Of a stretch of 64,000 nt of DNA, positions 44,579-54,286 are shown in pieces. The notes under the pieces are model-generated. The model made no database searches. It was not told the DNA's origin and saw only the letters and a program-made list of their open reading frames with translations. The DNA is from Streptomyces asiaticus (lineage in GTDB: Bacteria; Actinomycetota; Actinomycetes; Streptomycetales; Streptomycetaceae): NCBI RefSeq assembly GCF_018138715.1, contig NZ_JAGSHX010000001.1, forward strand, positions 930,001 through 994,000, read 5' to 3'. A program made the position numbers and the translations under genes. The number at the start of each line of letters is the position of its first letter. Position 1 is the stretch's first letter.

Positions 44579-47353
44579 TCAGGCCGGGGCGTGCCCGACT
44601 GGCCCGTCTGCCCGGACCTCGTCAGGCGCGACGGGTGTGCCGCGGGAGGCAGCGATGGCCAGACAGACCCGATCACGCGTCATCGGCAGCGTGCCGAGCC
44701 GAACCCCGGTGGCGTCCCGCACCGCGTTGGCCAAGGCGGCAGCGACCGGGAGGAAGGGGCTCTCGCCCATCGACTTGGCGCCCAGGGGACCGAGGGCGTC
44801 GGCGGTGTCGGCGAAGTACACCTCCGTCCGCGGCACATCGGCGAACTCCGGGATGTGGTACTCACGGAAAGTCGCCGTGGTGACGTGGCCCTCCTCGTCC
44901 ATCACCAACGACTCGTGCATGGCCGCGCCCAGGGCCTGCGCAACACCGCCCTCGATCTGTCCACGGCACTGCATCGGATTGACGACCCGGCCGGCGTCGC
45001 CCGCTTGGACGCTCTGCAGGATCCTGATCTCACCGGTACCGGTATGGACCGCGACCCGGAAGCCCTGGACGTTGAAGGCGACCGAACGCGGGGAGCCCTC
45101 GCAGGTGCCGGTCGCGCGCAGCTCCCTGCCGGCGGCCTGGGTCGCCACCCCGAGCTCGGCGAGCGGGATTCGCACACCGTCGCAGCACACCTGGTCCTCG
45201 TCGAGCTCACCGGCTGACCGCTCGCCGCCCACGTGGTCGGCAGCGGCAGCGATGATGCTCTCACGCAGTGACTCCGCAGCACGGGCGGACGCCAGGCCCG
45301 CGACCACCGTCCCGGTCGAGCCGAACCCTCCGGTGTCGTAGCCGACCTGGTCCGTATTACCCTGCGCAATCAGAATCCGGTCGGGACTCGTGTGGAGCAC
45401 GCTCGCGGCGAGCTGCTGGTGCACGGTCGTCGTGCCGGTGCCGAATTCGACGCTGCCAACGGCCAGTTGGTAGCGGCCGTCCGGCAGCAGTCCGATCCGC
45501 GCCTCGGCTCGATGCCCGTGGGGCGGACTTGTAATCATCATCGCCAGCGCCGTCCCCTGCCCGACGAGCCATTCCTCGCCCGGCGGCGCCTGAACGCCGT
45601 TGCCGCGGCGCAATGCCGTGTCGACGAGGGTCAGGCACTGGTCGAGGCCGTAGCTGCCGATCTCGACGTCATCCGGCTCGGTGCTGAAGCTCACCACGGC
45701 GTCGCCCGGCCGGATCACGTTACGTTCCCGGAAGGCGATCGGGTCCATGCCGAGCGCGCGGGCGAGTTCATCCATCGCCGACTCGACGGCGAAGATCGTC
45801 TGGCTGAGCCCGTACCCGCGGAAAGCGCCGGAGGGCATGTGGTTGGTGTACACGGCGCACCCTTCGACCTTCTTGTTCGCACAGCGGTAGACGGCGATCG
45901 ACTCGTTGCACGAGCGGGACACGGTGCAGGCGTGGTTGCCGTACGCCCCGGTGTCGGAGACGACCCGCAACTGCACGGCCGTGAGCGTGCCGTCGCGCCG
46001 TGCGGCCACCTTGACGCGGACGCTGACCGGATGGCGGGTGACGGTCGCGGTGAACTCCTCCTCCCGCGTGAACTCCAGCTGCACGGGGCGCCCGGTGCGC
46101 AGCGCGGCCAGCGCGACGACGTCCTCGGTGAGCATCTCCTGCTTGGCCCCGAAGCCGCCGCCGACACGGCCGCACACCACCCGTACCTTCTCCGTGGGCA
46201 GGTCGAGGAGGGTGCACAGTGCCTTCCTGGTGAGGAACGGCACCTGGCTGCTCGTCCGTACGGTGAGGCAGCCGGACTCGTCCAGCCAGGCGATCGAGGC
46301 GTGGGTCTCCAGGTGCGCGTGTTGGATACGCTGGGTGACGTAGGTGCGTTCGCACACCGCATCGGCCTCCGCGAAGGCCGCCTCCACATCGCCGATGTCA
46401 CCGTGCACCTGATCGGCGATGTTGCGTTGCGCGTGCGCGATGTACTGCTCGGTCCCCTTGTCGCCGTGGAGCACGGGGGCGCCCAGCGTCATCGCCTCCT
46501 CGGGGTCGAACACGCTCGGTAGCAGGTCGCAGGTGACGGCCAGCCTGCGGCAGCCCTCCTCCGCGGCTGCCACCGTGTCGGCCACGACGGCCGCGACCCG
46601 CTGCCCGGCGAACCGGACGACGTCGTCGAAGAGCCGTGTGTCGGCGGGATCGCCCTTGGGGTCCTCATGCCGCCCCGTCGAGTACAGCCGTGGCGGTGAG
46701 TCCTCGTGGGTGAGCACAGTGTGCACACCGGGAACGGCACGCGCGGCGCTCGTGTCGATCGCCGTGATCCGCGCGTGCGCGTGCGGGGAGCGCAACAGCT
46801 TCATATGCAGTAGGCCATCGACGGGGACGTCCAGGGTGTAACGGACCGTTCCCGTCACTACCTGCCGGCCGGCGGGCGCCGGCAGGTTCCGCCCGAACGG
46901 CTCCCCTCCCGGATCCTGCTCCACTCGTACGATCCCGTGGACGGCGTCCTCGATCGAGCGGTAGCCAGTGCACCGGCAGAAGTTTCCCTTCAGCGCCCTG
47001 GGGAGATCCTGCAGCTGGGCGGGGTCGAGTGCGGCCACCGTCGTGATCATGCCCGCTGTGCAGAAGCCGCACTGGAAGCCCTGGGCGGACAGGAAGTCGC
47101 GCTGGACCGGATGGAGATCCCCGGCGCGGGCGAGTCCTTCCACCGTGGTCACCCGATGGCCGGCCGCGCGAAACGCGGGATAGAGGCAGCTGTGCACAGG
47201 CTGCCCGTCGACGTGCACGGTGCACGTGCCGCAGTCGCCCGCGTCACAGCCATTTTTCACCCCGAACCAGCCGAGATCCCGCAGGTAGCTCCGCAAACAC
47301 TGCCCGGGGCGCGCTGGTTCGCTGAAGATCTCACCGTTCACCTCGATCTTCAT
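44579..47353 (-). CDS. xanthine-dehydrogenase-type enzyme: fused 2Fe-2S and molybdopterin subunit
   Basis: A 924-aa molybdenum hydroxylase with the small iron-sulfur subunit fused in front. Residues 1-160 hold both [2Fe-2S] motifs: GCDAGDCGTC plus C (ferredoxin-like), then CGFCTAGM and CRCTGY. The molybdopterin part follows, with VGGGFGAKQEM, PSGAFRGYGLSQTIFAVESA and a late GAKSMGESPFLPVAAALANA where Glu in MGES is the catalytic base. ATG 47353 (MKIEVNGEIF) lies 5 bases after the FAD-subunit stop. The usual XdhC-like insertion chaperone is not nearby. It hydroxylates a purine, aldehyde or N-heterocycle; the substrate is uncertain. Confidence 0.92.
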   Translation of the reverse strand: MKIEVNGEIFSEPARPGQCLRSYLRDLGWFGVKNGCDAGDCGTCTVHVDGQPVHSCLYPAFRAAGHRVTTVEGLARAGDLHPVQRDFLSAQGFQCGFCTAGMITTVAALDPAQLQDLPRALKGNFCRCTGYRSIEDAVHGIVRVEQDPGGEPFGRNLPAPAGRQVVTGTVRYTLDVPVDGLLHMKLLRSPHAHARITAIDTSAARAVPGVHTVLTHEDSPPRLYSTGRHEDPKGDPADTRLFDDVVRFAGQRVAAVVADTVAAAEEGCRRLAVTCDLLPSVFDPEEAMTLGAPVLHGDKGTEQYIAHAQRNIADQVHGDIGDVEAAFAEADAVCERTYVTQRIQHAHLETHASIAWLDESGCLTVRTSSQVPFLTRKALCTLLDLPTEKVRVVCGRVGGGFGAKQEMLTEDVVALAALRTGRPVQLEFTREEEFTATVTRHPVSVRVKVAARRDGTLTAVQLRVVSDTGAYGNHACTVSRSCNESIAVYRCANKKVEGCAVYTNHMPSGAFRGYGLSQTIFAVESAMDELARALGMDPIAFRERNVIRPGDAVVSFSTEPDDVEIGSYGLDQCLTLVDTALRRGNGVQAPPGEEWLVGQGTALAMMITSPPHGHRAEARIGLLPDGRYQLAVGSVEFGTGTTTVHQQLAASVLHTSPDRILIAQGNTDQVGYDTGGFGSTGTVVAGLASARAAESLRESIIAAAADHVGGERSAGELDEDQVCCDGVRIPLAELGVATQAAGRELRATGTCEGSPRSVAFNVQGFRVAVHTGTGEIRILQSVQAGDAGRVVNPMQCRGQIEGGVAQALGAAMHESLVMDEEGHVTTATFREYHIPEFADVPRTEVYFADTADALGPLGAKSMGESPFLPVAAALANAVRDATGVRLGTLPMTRDRVCLAIAASRGTPVAPDEVRADGPVGHAPA

Positions 47354-47358
47354 CGGCC

Positions 47359-48186
47359 TCACCCACCGAGTGATGACAGTTCTGACCGAATCTCCTCGGC
47401 GAACCGGAGAGTCATGTGGCGCCGCCACGCCGGTGCTCCGTGCACGTCGCGGTGGTAGAGCTCCGGCGGGATCGCCTGGTCGAGGGCGGCGTGAAGCTCG
47501 CCCGGCCCGGGTACCCCGCGGAAAGCCAGCCGGACCGGACGCACGGTCGATGCGGTCACTGTCAGCACGAACGCACCGTCGTCGGGTGACCGCCTGCCGA
47601 TGACCAGTGCGGCGGACCGGCCCTGCGGGGCCGGCGAGATCCGACGGAAAGCCGTGTGGCAGCGCAGCGCGGACGCCGGCAAGGTGATCGAGCGCAGCAG
47701 CTCACCGGGTCTGAGTACGTTGCGCTGCGGACCAGTGACGAAGTCGGTGGCCGTGACCTGCCGGTCGCCGCCTTCGCGGGTCCAGATGGTGCAGACGCCG
47801 TCGAGAGACGCCATGAGCGAGATCATCGAGCCGGCAGGCAGTGACAGGCAGAGGTTGCCGCCCACGGTCGCCTCGTTCCAGACCTTGAACGAAGACAGCA
47901 GCGCCTGACGGCACTGGTCCAGGAGCGAGGTCGCAGTCCACTCCGCGGGCGTCGGGATTTCGACGAGTCGCGCCAGCGTGCACGTCGCGGCGATCTCCAG
48001 CCCATCGGCGTCGGTCTTGAACGGTGCCCAGCCGAAACCTCTCACGTCGATGAGGCGGTGCAATTCCGGTTGCGGCTCGGAGAACAGCCACGTGCCGCCG
48101 GCAAGCCAGGCGTCGCCCGCTTGCCACACCGACTGCTCGGCACGGGTAGGTGCCTCGACGACCGTCTCGATGGTGTTCAGATCCAT
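47359..48186 (-). CDS. xanthine-dehydrogenase-type FAD-binding subunit
   Basis: A 275-aa FAD_binding_5 plus CO_deh_flav_C subunit. Visible are GDAWLAGGTWLFSEPQPELH (flavin loop, a variant of AGGTDL), WNEATVGGNLCLSLPAGSMI and a C-terminal AFRRISPAPQGRSAALVIGR. ATG 48186 (MDLNTIETVV) with AGGGG upstream. It passes electrons from the Mo and Fe-S centres of the adjacent gene product to NAD+ or another acceptor. The two genes form a complete three-cofactor enzyme in two polypeptides. Confidence 0.9.
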   Translation of the reverse strand: MDLNTIETVVEAPTRAEQSVWQAGDAWLAGGTWLFSEPQPELHRLIDVRGFGWAPFKTDADGLEIAATCTLARLVEIPTPAEWTATSLLDQCRQALLSSFKVWNEATVGGNLCLSLPAGSMISLMASLDGVCTIWTREGGDRQVTATDFVTGPQRNVLRPGELLRSITLPASALRCHTAFRRISPAPQGRSAALVIGRRSPDDGAFVLTVTASTVRPVRLAFRGVPGPGELHAALDQAIPPELYHRDVHGAPAWRRHMTLRFAEEIRSELSSLGG

Positions 48187-48394
48187 TCGGAACCCCTGAG
48201 CGCGGGGGAAGGGTGTCAGTACGGATGCCGTCGAGCCTGTCCGTCCACGCCACCCCAACGGGAGGTGCATCTGCCCGACGGTGATGCTCCGCGCGCTGCG
48301 GGCTTTCCGAAGTCCTCATGCTGAGGGCATCACCAAATTCGTTGTCCTCGGCCATTCTAGTCGCAGCTGGAGTAGAGGGCGTCGATCCGCGACC

Positions 48395-48725
48395 AGTAGA
48401 GGGCGCGTATGCACATCGGGCAAAATACGCCACTGGTGCAGACCGCGAATCCCTCGTGAGTACGCTCCGTCCGCGCCGAGCAGACCACCGACCGGTGGCA
48501 GGCCGAGTACGCCCTGCGCGTCGGCGTGGAAGGCGCGATCAACCAGGTCCTCGATGCCACGGGCCTGCGCCGAACCCGCTACCGCGGCCTGTCGAAGGTC
48601 ACCCTCCGGCACGCCTGCTCCGCGACCGCGATCGCACGCACTTCCGCGGGGAAGCCGCGTATCGAGCTGCGCAAACACAGCACCTCAGGCAGGTTGCCGC
48701 CAAGCGCAGGTCACTTATGGTAAAG
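48395..48725 (+). pseudogene. IS1182-family transposase C-terminal relic
   Basis: Reads CTSGKIRHW, then QTTDRWQAEYALRVGVEGAI and NQVLDATGLRRTRYRGLSKV with TLRHACSATAIA, the end of IS1182-type DDE transposases. Several frame changes occur. The upstream part is absent. Confidence 0.75.
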
Positions 48726-48882
48726 GAGCCGGAGCGTGACTATGTGATCCAGAACCGACCTACATTTACCGAATGCCGTGTTTGCCAGCCGGTGAGACGC
48801 GCGTTCACAGTGGCCGGTGCAAGGAGCTGAAAAACAGGCCCACGCCCGTCTGGGCAAGATCAACCGGATGCCCCAGCCAGCG

Positions 48883-51023
48883 TTACGGACACGATGGCTC
48901 TGCCGCCACCTCGAACCACACCGTTTTTCCCCGGCCGCTGGGCGAATTGCCCCAGCGGTCTGCCAGCGCATCCACGATGAGCAACCCGCGGCCGCTCTCC
49001 GCAGGATCGCCGTCCTGCAGGGGCGAGGTGTCCGGCCGTGCCGGGTGCACGTCACTGTCCCGCACCTCGACACGCACACAGTCCGAGTATCCGCGCACAC
49101 ACACATGCACGTCGGTGGCGGCATGAATCAGCGCATTGGTGACCATCTCGGATACCAGTAGCTCCATCTTTTCGGCTACATGGTCCATCTCCCACTCATG
49201 CAGCCAGCCATGGACGGCAGAACGAGCGCGATGAGCACCTCGCAAATCATTCTGCGTGATTTCAAGCTGACGAATGCGCGCATGCGCAGGAGGACCCTCA
49301 AATTGCAGCAGCAGCAGCGCTGCATCATCGGTCATGCGATTGCTGCGGCGGCGGATCAGCTCGTCTGCCAGAGTTTCCAACTCATCAGCCCCGGAGGATT
49401 TAATAGCGGCCTCCATGATGTCCGACTGGGTTTCCTCTTGACTGATCACTCCATCGGTGTGGAGGGCCAGCAGTGTGCCCGGCTCCAAAATGGCCTCGGT
49501 CACCATATATGAGCTATCGGGATCGACTCCCAGTGGTACGCCTATGTCCAGGCCGCAATTGGAATTCCAATAGCAACCCGCGGGATTGCGGATTATAGGC
49601 GGTTGATGTCCGGCGGTTGCGAGCTGAGCGACGCCGGTATCCAAGTCGATTTGTATGCATGCACATGTGCACATCAAATGACTACTCTCCCAGAGAAAGC
49701 GGTTTATCCGCCCCAGGATGGTGCCGGGGTGGTGGCCCTCGGTGGCGTAGGCTCGCATGGCCGCCCGGAGCTGGCCCATCACCACAGCCGCCTGAATGTC
49801 GTGCCCCTGGACGTCACCGACCAGCGCGGTGACGCTGTGCTGATCAGGCAGTGTCACCAGGTCATACCAGTCGCCGCCCAGGTCGATCCCGCCGGTCGGC
49901 ACGTATCTGGACGTGCTGCGGATGCCTGCACACTGCGGCAGCACCCGCGGCAAGAGGGTCCTCTGAAGCTGCTGTGCGAGGGCGTGTCGGGCGCCGTCCG
50001 CCGCCGTGCGTTCCAGCGCCTGTCCCAGCAGCGTGGCCAGCGCAGATGGAGCGGTCTTCGAGATGCCTGGCTGCTCGCTGCCGATCGAGCAGGTGCCCAC
50101 CACGACCCCGCTTCCCCCTAGGAGTGGCAGCACCACCCAGGCGTAATCGTCACGGTCCCCTGTCCCCACCCGGCCGCGTGTCAGTGCCGCTCCCGGTGCA
50201 TAGGTCAGTTGCCGCCTGTGCGCCATCGCCCTCGCCTCGGGCGTTGAAGCACTGATGAGCAATTGCCCTTCCAGCTCCGCAGGAACAAGTGCGAGCAGCC
50301 CTCGGCAGCGGCAATGACGAGCCGGTCACCCTTTACCTGGGTCACCGCCATCGCGTCCGCGTCCACCGCGGACATCACCCGCGCGCAGGCCAACGCGGCA
50401 GCTTCCCGGCCGTCCGACACGTGGTTGAGCTGCACGGCGAGCCGATGCAGGTGATAGACGAGCGGCGCGTTGTCAACGGCCGCTGCTCCTTGGCCCTCAG
50501 CCAGCCCGGACTCCGCAGCGTGTACCCGCGGCACGGCCGGAGGAGTCATGGGCACCCGCTGGGCAGCCAGCTGCTCCAGCTCGCGCCCCAGACTGCCGGA
50601 CACCTCCGCGAGCTGCCGCCTCTCTTCTGCTGTCGGCTCTCTGGGGCCATTGATCCAAAACGCGGTCATCACCCCTACCCCGCCGACGGGGGCCGAAAAT
50701 GCGGTAAAAGGAAACGGCATGGAAATCGCTTCCTCGGGATGCTCTCCCAGGAAATCGATCGAATGCGCCGTCGCCGTATCACCGGACCGATAAGCGGCCG
50801 CCGTCGCATATACCGGATCATCTGCCGGTATATGCTCAATAGGTCCCACTCCGAGGGGGCTAACCACCACTGCCGCGGCTATCAGCATCAATTTCGGTGG
50901 TTCCGGTCGCACAAGATACACCGTCGCCGCCGAAGCTCTCAGCGCATGTACGACATCCTGTGCCGCGGTGGCGAGCAGCCTATCCCGTGCATCCACACCC
51001 ATAGGTGTCTCCAGGGAGCCCAT
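48883..51023 (-). pseudogene. GAF / SpoIIE-type PP2C phosphatase / anti-sigma-type ATPase, one frameshift
   Basis: Streptomyces-type multi-domain regulator of about 713 aa when the frame is restored. GAF-like N-terminus (ARDRLLATAAQDVVHALRAS), a second GAF-like region, then a PP2C SpoIIE domain (GGDWYDLVTLPD, LVGDVQGHDIQAAVVMGQLR with metal-binding Asp) and a C-terminal HATPase_c_2 (KMELLVSEMVTNALIHAATD, GRGLLIVDALADRWG). The 5' part is frame-broken near 50285: LVIAAAEGCS... ends and ELEGQLLISASTP resumes one base off. Such proteins relieve anti-sigma control. It may be intact in reality if the break is a sequencing error. Confidence 0.85.
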
Positions 51024-51191
51024 GAGTCCTCCCAGTCAAAGCCCGCTTCACCACAAACAGTACGCCCACATCACGTCCTGGTCCTCGCCCTCAAGTTCCC
51101 CGCTGATCTGGACAGCCTTACTGGGACGGATGAGTCCCGGAGGAAGCTGTCCAGGTAGTGAGTAGCAAGAACAACATGCAAGCGGTACTCG

Positions 51192-51696
51192 GTGGAGTTC
51201 ACGCGTGTGCCGTCGAATTGGCCCTGGGATGAGGAGGAAGTGAACTACTTCCCGGACCGGTTGGAGGACCCCGCGCTCAGGGACGCGGGGCAAGACAGCT
51301 GCCGGGCCTGTCGTGTATCGGACCGCGCTCCCGAGCGTGCTCCCATGGGAGCCGTACGTCCAGGTTCCGGGCGGTGATACCGGTGTGGGACAAGCCCTTC
51401 AGGAGGGGACGGCGGCCGAGGCCGAGCAGGCCCTGCGTGCTCTGGATATCCACCATCTGAGCACCGGCCACCGCCCGGGCTTCGGGTACACCGACGTGTA
51501 CGAGGCCACGAGCCGCCTGATCGAGCCGGTCATCGAGCAGTACGAGACCGATGTCCGCCGCCGTCTGGCGCTGGGCACGCTCGATGCGGCCGAGGCCGTG
51601 GCCCTCGGCGTGCTCGAGGGCCTGGATGCCTGCGAGGGCGACTATGACGGCGACGAGGTGCTGTGCGGTGGTGCGGTGGTGGCGAGGCCTGGGTAG
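51192..51696 (+). pseudogene. hypothetical Streptomyces protein with a frameshift
   Basis: GTG 51192 starts VPSNWPWDEEEVNYFPDRLE then DPALRDAG. At the GGGG run near 51287 the frame shifts to KTAAGPVVYRTALPSVLPWE and IHHLSTGHRPGFGYTDVYEA, ending TAG 51696. The two halves read as one protein of about 165 aa. Family unknown. Its end abuts the MMPL relic. Confidence 0.5.
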
Positions 51697-52471
51697 CCCA
51701 TCGCGATGATCATCACGGGCGCGATGGCGTCGACTGGCCCCGCGGCGCCCGCGCCGAGTGTGTCGGACCCCCAGCCCCACTGGAAGACCGCGACGATCGC
51801 ACTGAAGGCCGCCCATCGCCAGCAGCTTCATCGCCACGCCGATCAGCGATACGAGCAGGCTGCGAAAGGCGATCATCATCAGCAGGCCACCCAGACCGAT
51901 GATGATGGCGAGGAAGACCGGTAGCTCGGAGGTCAGCACGTTCGCGAAGTCGTCCGAGCTCGCCGTGGAGCCGCCGACATAGACCTGTAGGTCGCTGCCG
52001 TGTTCCGCTTGCGGGATCACCCGGTCGCGCAGGTGCGTGATCAGGTCGGAGGTCTGGACCGACCGCGGAGAGGTGGTGGGAACGACCCGGACGGTGCCGA
52101 CGCTCTGTCCCGGCTTCATCGGTGCCGCGTCCACCTGTGCCACGCCGTCCATGCCCTTCACCTCGGTGACCAGATGGCTCAGCGCCGCCTGGTCCTGCGA
52201 CGTGGGTGCCTTGGCCACCAGCAGCAGCGGGCCGTTGAAGCCCGGCCCGAAGCCCTAGCTAGGCCATCGAGGCGTATGCCTGGCGGGTGGTGGTCTTAGG
52301 GTCGTTAGCCGCGTCCGAGCTGCCCAGATGCAGTGAGAACGCAGGTGGTGAGACCGCGGCCATGACCAGCACCGCGAGGATCGTCTTGCCGAGAGGGCGG
52401 GCCTGAACCGCGTGGGCCCAGCGGGCCCAGACCCCGGCCCGGTGCGCACCTCCCGGGGCGTTCCTGGTCAT
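51690..52471 (-). pseudogene. MMPL/RND-family transporter fragment with stops and frameshift
   Basis: The N-terminal helix is KTILAVLVMAAVSPPAFSLH then LGSSDAANDPKTTTRQAY. Next come a stop at the CTAGCTAG site (52255-52262), then PGFNGPLLLVAKAPTSQDQA and a helix FLAIIIGLGGLLMMIAFRSL. A frame change near 51800 leads to DAIAPVMIIAMGYPGL. The C-terminal half is gone. Confidence 0.7.
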
Positions 52472-52498
52472 CGAGTGGTGCCCGGCCAGCTGCCGACA

Positions 52499-52948
52499 CT
52501 AGCGGCGGCTGAGGGCGCGGTGCGGGAGCTGTCGGAAGAGTGCGGCTGTCGCTCGGCGTCGGCTGTGGGCGATCCAGCCGAGGATCGCGGCGAGGATGAG
52601 CGGGGTGTACCAGAAGGTGGTGTCCAAGTAGGCCCACAGGAAGATCTCGGCGCCCGCCATGAGCCCGGTCAGGGCCAAGGCGGCGAGACCGGCCAGGCGT
52701 GGGACCAGCAGGCCGATGGCGCCGGCCACTTCCAGGCCGCCGACCAGGTATATGAACCAGTCGCCGTATCCGATTCGGTCGAATGACTCGGCGGCGGCCG
52801 GCATCCCGGCCAGCTTCGGGACGCCGCCGGCGACAGCGAAGAACAGGGCGAGGGCGATCTGGGTGGCCCACAGTGCGACATCGGTCCGGCGGGAGACCCC
52901 CGGCGCTGGAGCGGCGCTGGGGGTGATGTGGGTGGTGGCAGCGGTCAT
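52499..52948 (-). CDS. DoxX-family membrane protein
   Basis: A 149-aa protein with four hydrophobic segments, beginning after TDVALWATQIALALFFAVAG. Other blocks are VPKLAGMPAAAESFDRIGYG, FIYLVGGLEVAGAIGLLVPR and FWYTPLILAAILGWIA. ATG 52948 overlaps the stop of the serine hydrolase relic (ATGA), so it was its operon partner. Function in general redox or membrane homeostasis; specific role unknown. Confidence 0.75.
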   Translation of the reverse strand: MTAATTHITPSAAPAPGVSRRTDVALWATQIALALFFAVAGGVPKLAGMPAAAESFDRIGYGDWFIYLVGGLEVAGAIGLLVPRLAGLAALALTGLMAGAEIFLWAYLDTTFWYTPLILAAILGWIAHSRRRATAALFRQLPHRALSRR

Positions 52949-53690
52949 GACGGGTCCTCGACGGTGATGGTGCGTCGACCGTCCACGGTTGTCGCTGCCC
53001 GGATGACATATCCGAAGCCGCTTCCTCCGTGCCCGAGGTAGCCGCCGCCGCGGGACAGGGGTGTGAAGAACAGGCCCAGGCCGTCCCGGGTGCCTTCCGG
53101 GTGACCGCTGTCCTGCGGCACCGGGACAGTGGTCCGCATGGCAGCGAGTTGGGCGGGCTTCAGCAGCTGTCCGCTTGCCAGTGCGGCGAAGAAGCGGTTG
53201 AGGTCGCGGGCCGTTCCGGTCATCGAGCCGTCGGCCCCGCTGTCGAAGGGGCGGTAGGGGATGGTGGTGTCGACCATCGGGCCGTTCACGGTGAACTGCT
53301 GGTAGTTGGCCGTGTGCGGATGCGGAAGGAAGGGCCAGGTGTCGGGGGGTGTCGGTGTGCTGCAGGCCGAGCGGGCGCAGGATGCGGTCGTGGACCTGCT
53401 GTTCCCAGGTGCGGCCTGTGATCTTCTCGGTGATCATTCCGGCGAGCACGTAATTCGTGTTGGGGTATGCCCAGTGGTGGCTGGTGGGAAGGCAGGTTCA
53501 TGGCGCATGGCAAGGTCCACCAGCTCTTCGGGCTTGTAGGCACGCCACCGGTTGGCGAAGTAGGTCTGGGCACTGGGGTCGGGGGAAACGTCGTAGATGT
53601 AGTCGGCCAGGCCACTGGTGTGCTGCAGCAGGTTGCGGACGGTGATGGTCCGGCCGTCGTTTCCCGCACCGGACACGACCCCGGGCGCTG
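52945..53690 (-). pseudogene. beta-lactamase-like serine hydrolase, truncated with two frameshifts
   Basis: Minus strand pieces in three frames join to one protein: TITVRNLLQHTSGLADYIYD, then NTNYVLAGMITEKITGRTWE with ILRPLGLQHTDTP, then GPMVDTTIPYRPFDSGADGS and GGGYLGHGGSGFGYVIRA. The YxN motif (NYV) and HGG/HTG-like motif of class C and DD-peptidase-like hydrolases are present. The N-terminal SxxK region is lost at the IS630 relic. Frame breaks lie near 53480 and 53340. Confidence 0.75.
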
Positions 53691-53718
53691 ACTCAGACGG
53701 ACTGAAAAGGTAGAAATA

Positions 53719-54030
53719 TCAGCTGAGTGCTTGAATCTCGGTCGCTAGCCTCTCCTGGCCAGCCGCCCACGACGCCAATAGGGCTAGACCGTCCGCGGTC
53801 GCCGTGCCGGCGGGCGCGATGTAGACGTTCAGGAGCAGGCCGGGTTCGGCAGGCACCGTGCGCCTGGGCGCCTTGCTCCAACGCGGTCCGAACCAGCTTG
53901 ACTTGGGCGTCATCCAGCTTGGGTGGCCGCCCGGTGGCCGGACGCCGCCGCAGTGCCTCAACCCCGCCCTGCGCCCAGCGTCGTAGCAGGAAAAGGCCCG
54001 CGTCGACCTCTAACGAGCTCGTGCACGGTA
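53719..54030 (-). pseudogene. IS630-type transposase HTH relic and unassigned scrap
   Basis: Encodes LFLLRRWAQGGVEALRRRPA then TGRPPKLDDAQVKLVRTALE, the helix-turn-helix linker of IS630-type transposases. A separate scrap reads LLLNVYIAPAGTATADGLAL near 53840-53720, family unknown. Confidence 0.5.
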
Positions 54031-54286
54031 GGCGGTGAGGCGTCGAGTCCGGCCAGCTCGGCCAGCCCGCCGGTGGGGTGGGAATCTCGCTGCTGTCGAG
54101 TTCGGCGGCGGCAGGCTCCTGGAACTGCTCCCGCCAGGTATCCAGGTCGGCCTCGCTCATCGGGAACGTCTGATGCGGTGTTGTTTCCTGGCGGTGCGCG
54201 ATGCGGGCGAGCTGGACGTCCTTGGCCTCGCTGAGGTTCACGGAAAGCTCGTCGAGCGGGTGCCGGCGCTGGCTACGGCCCGCCTC

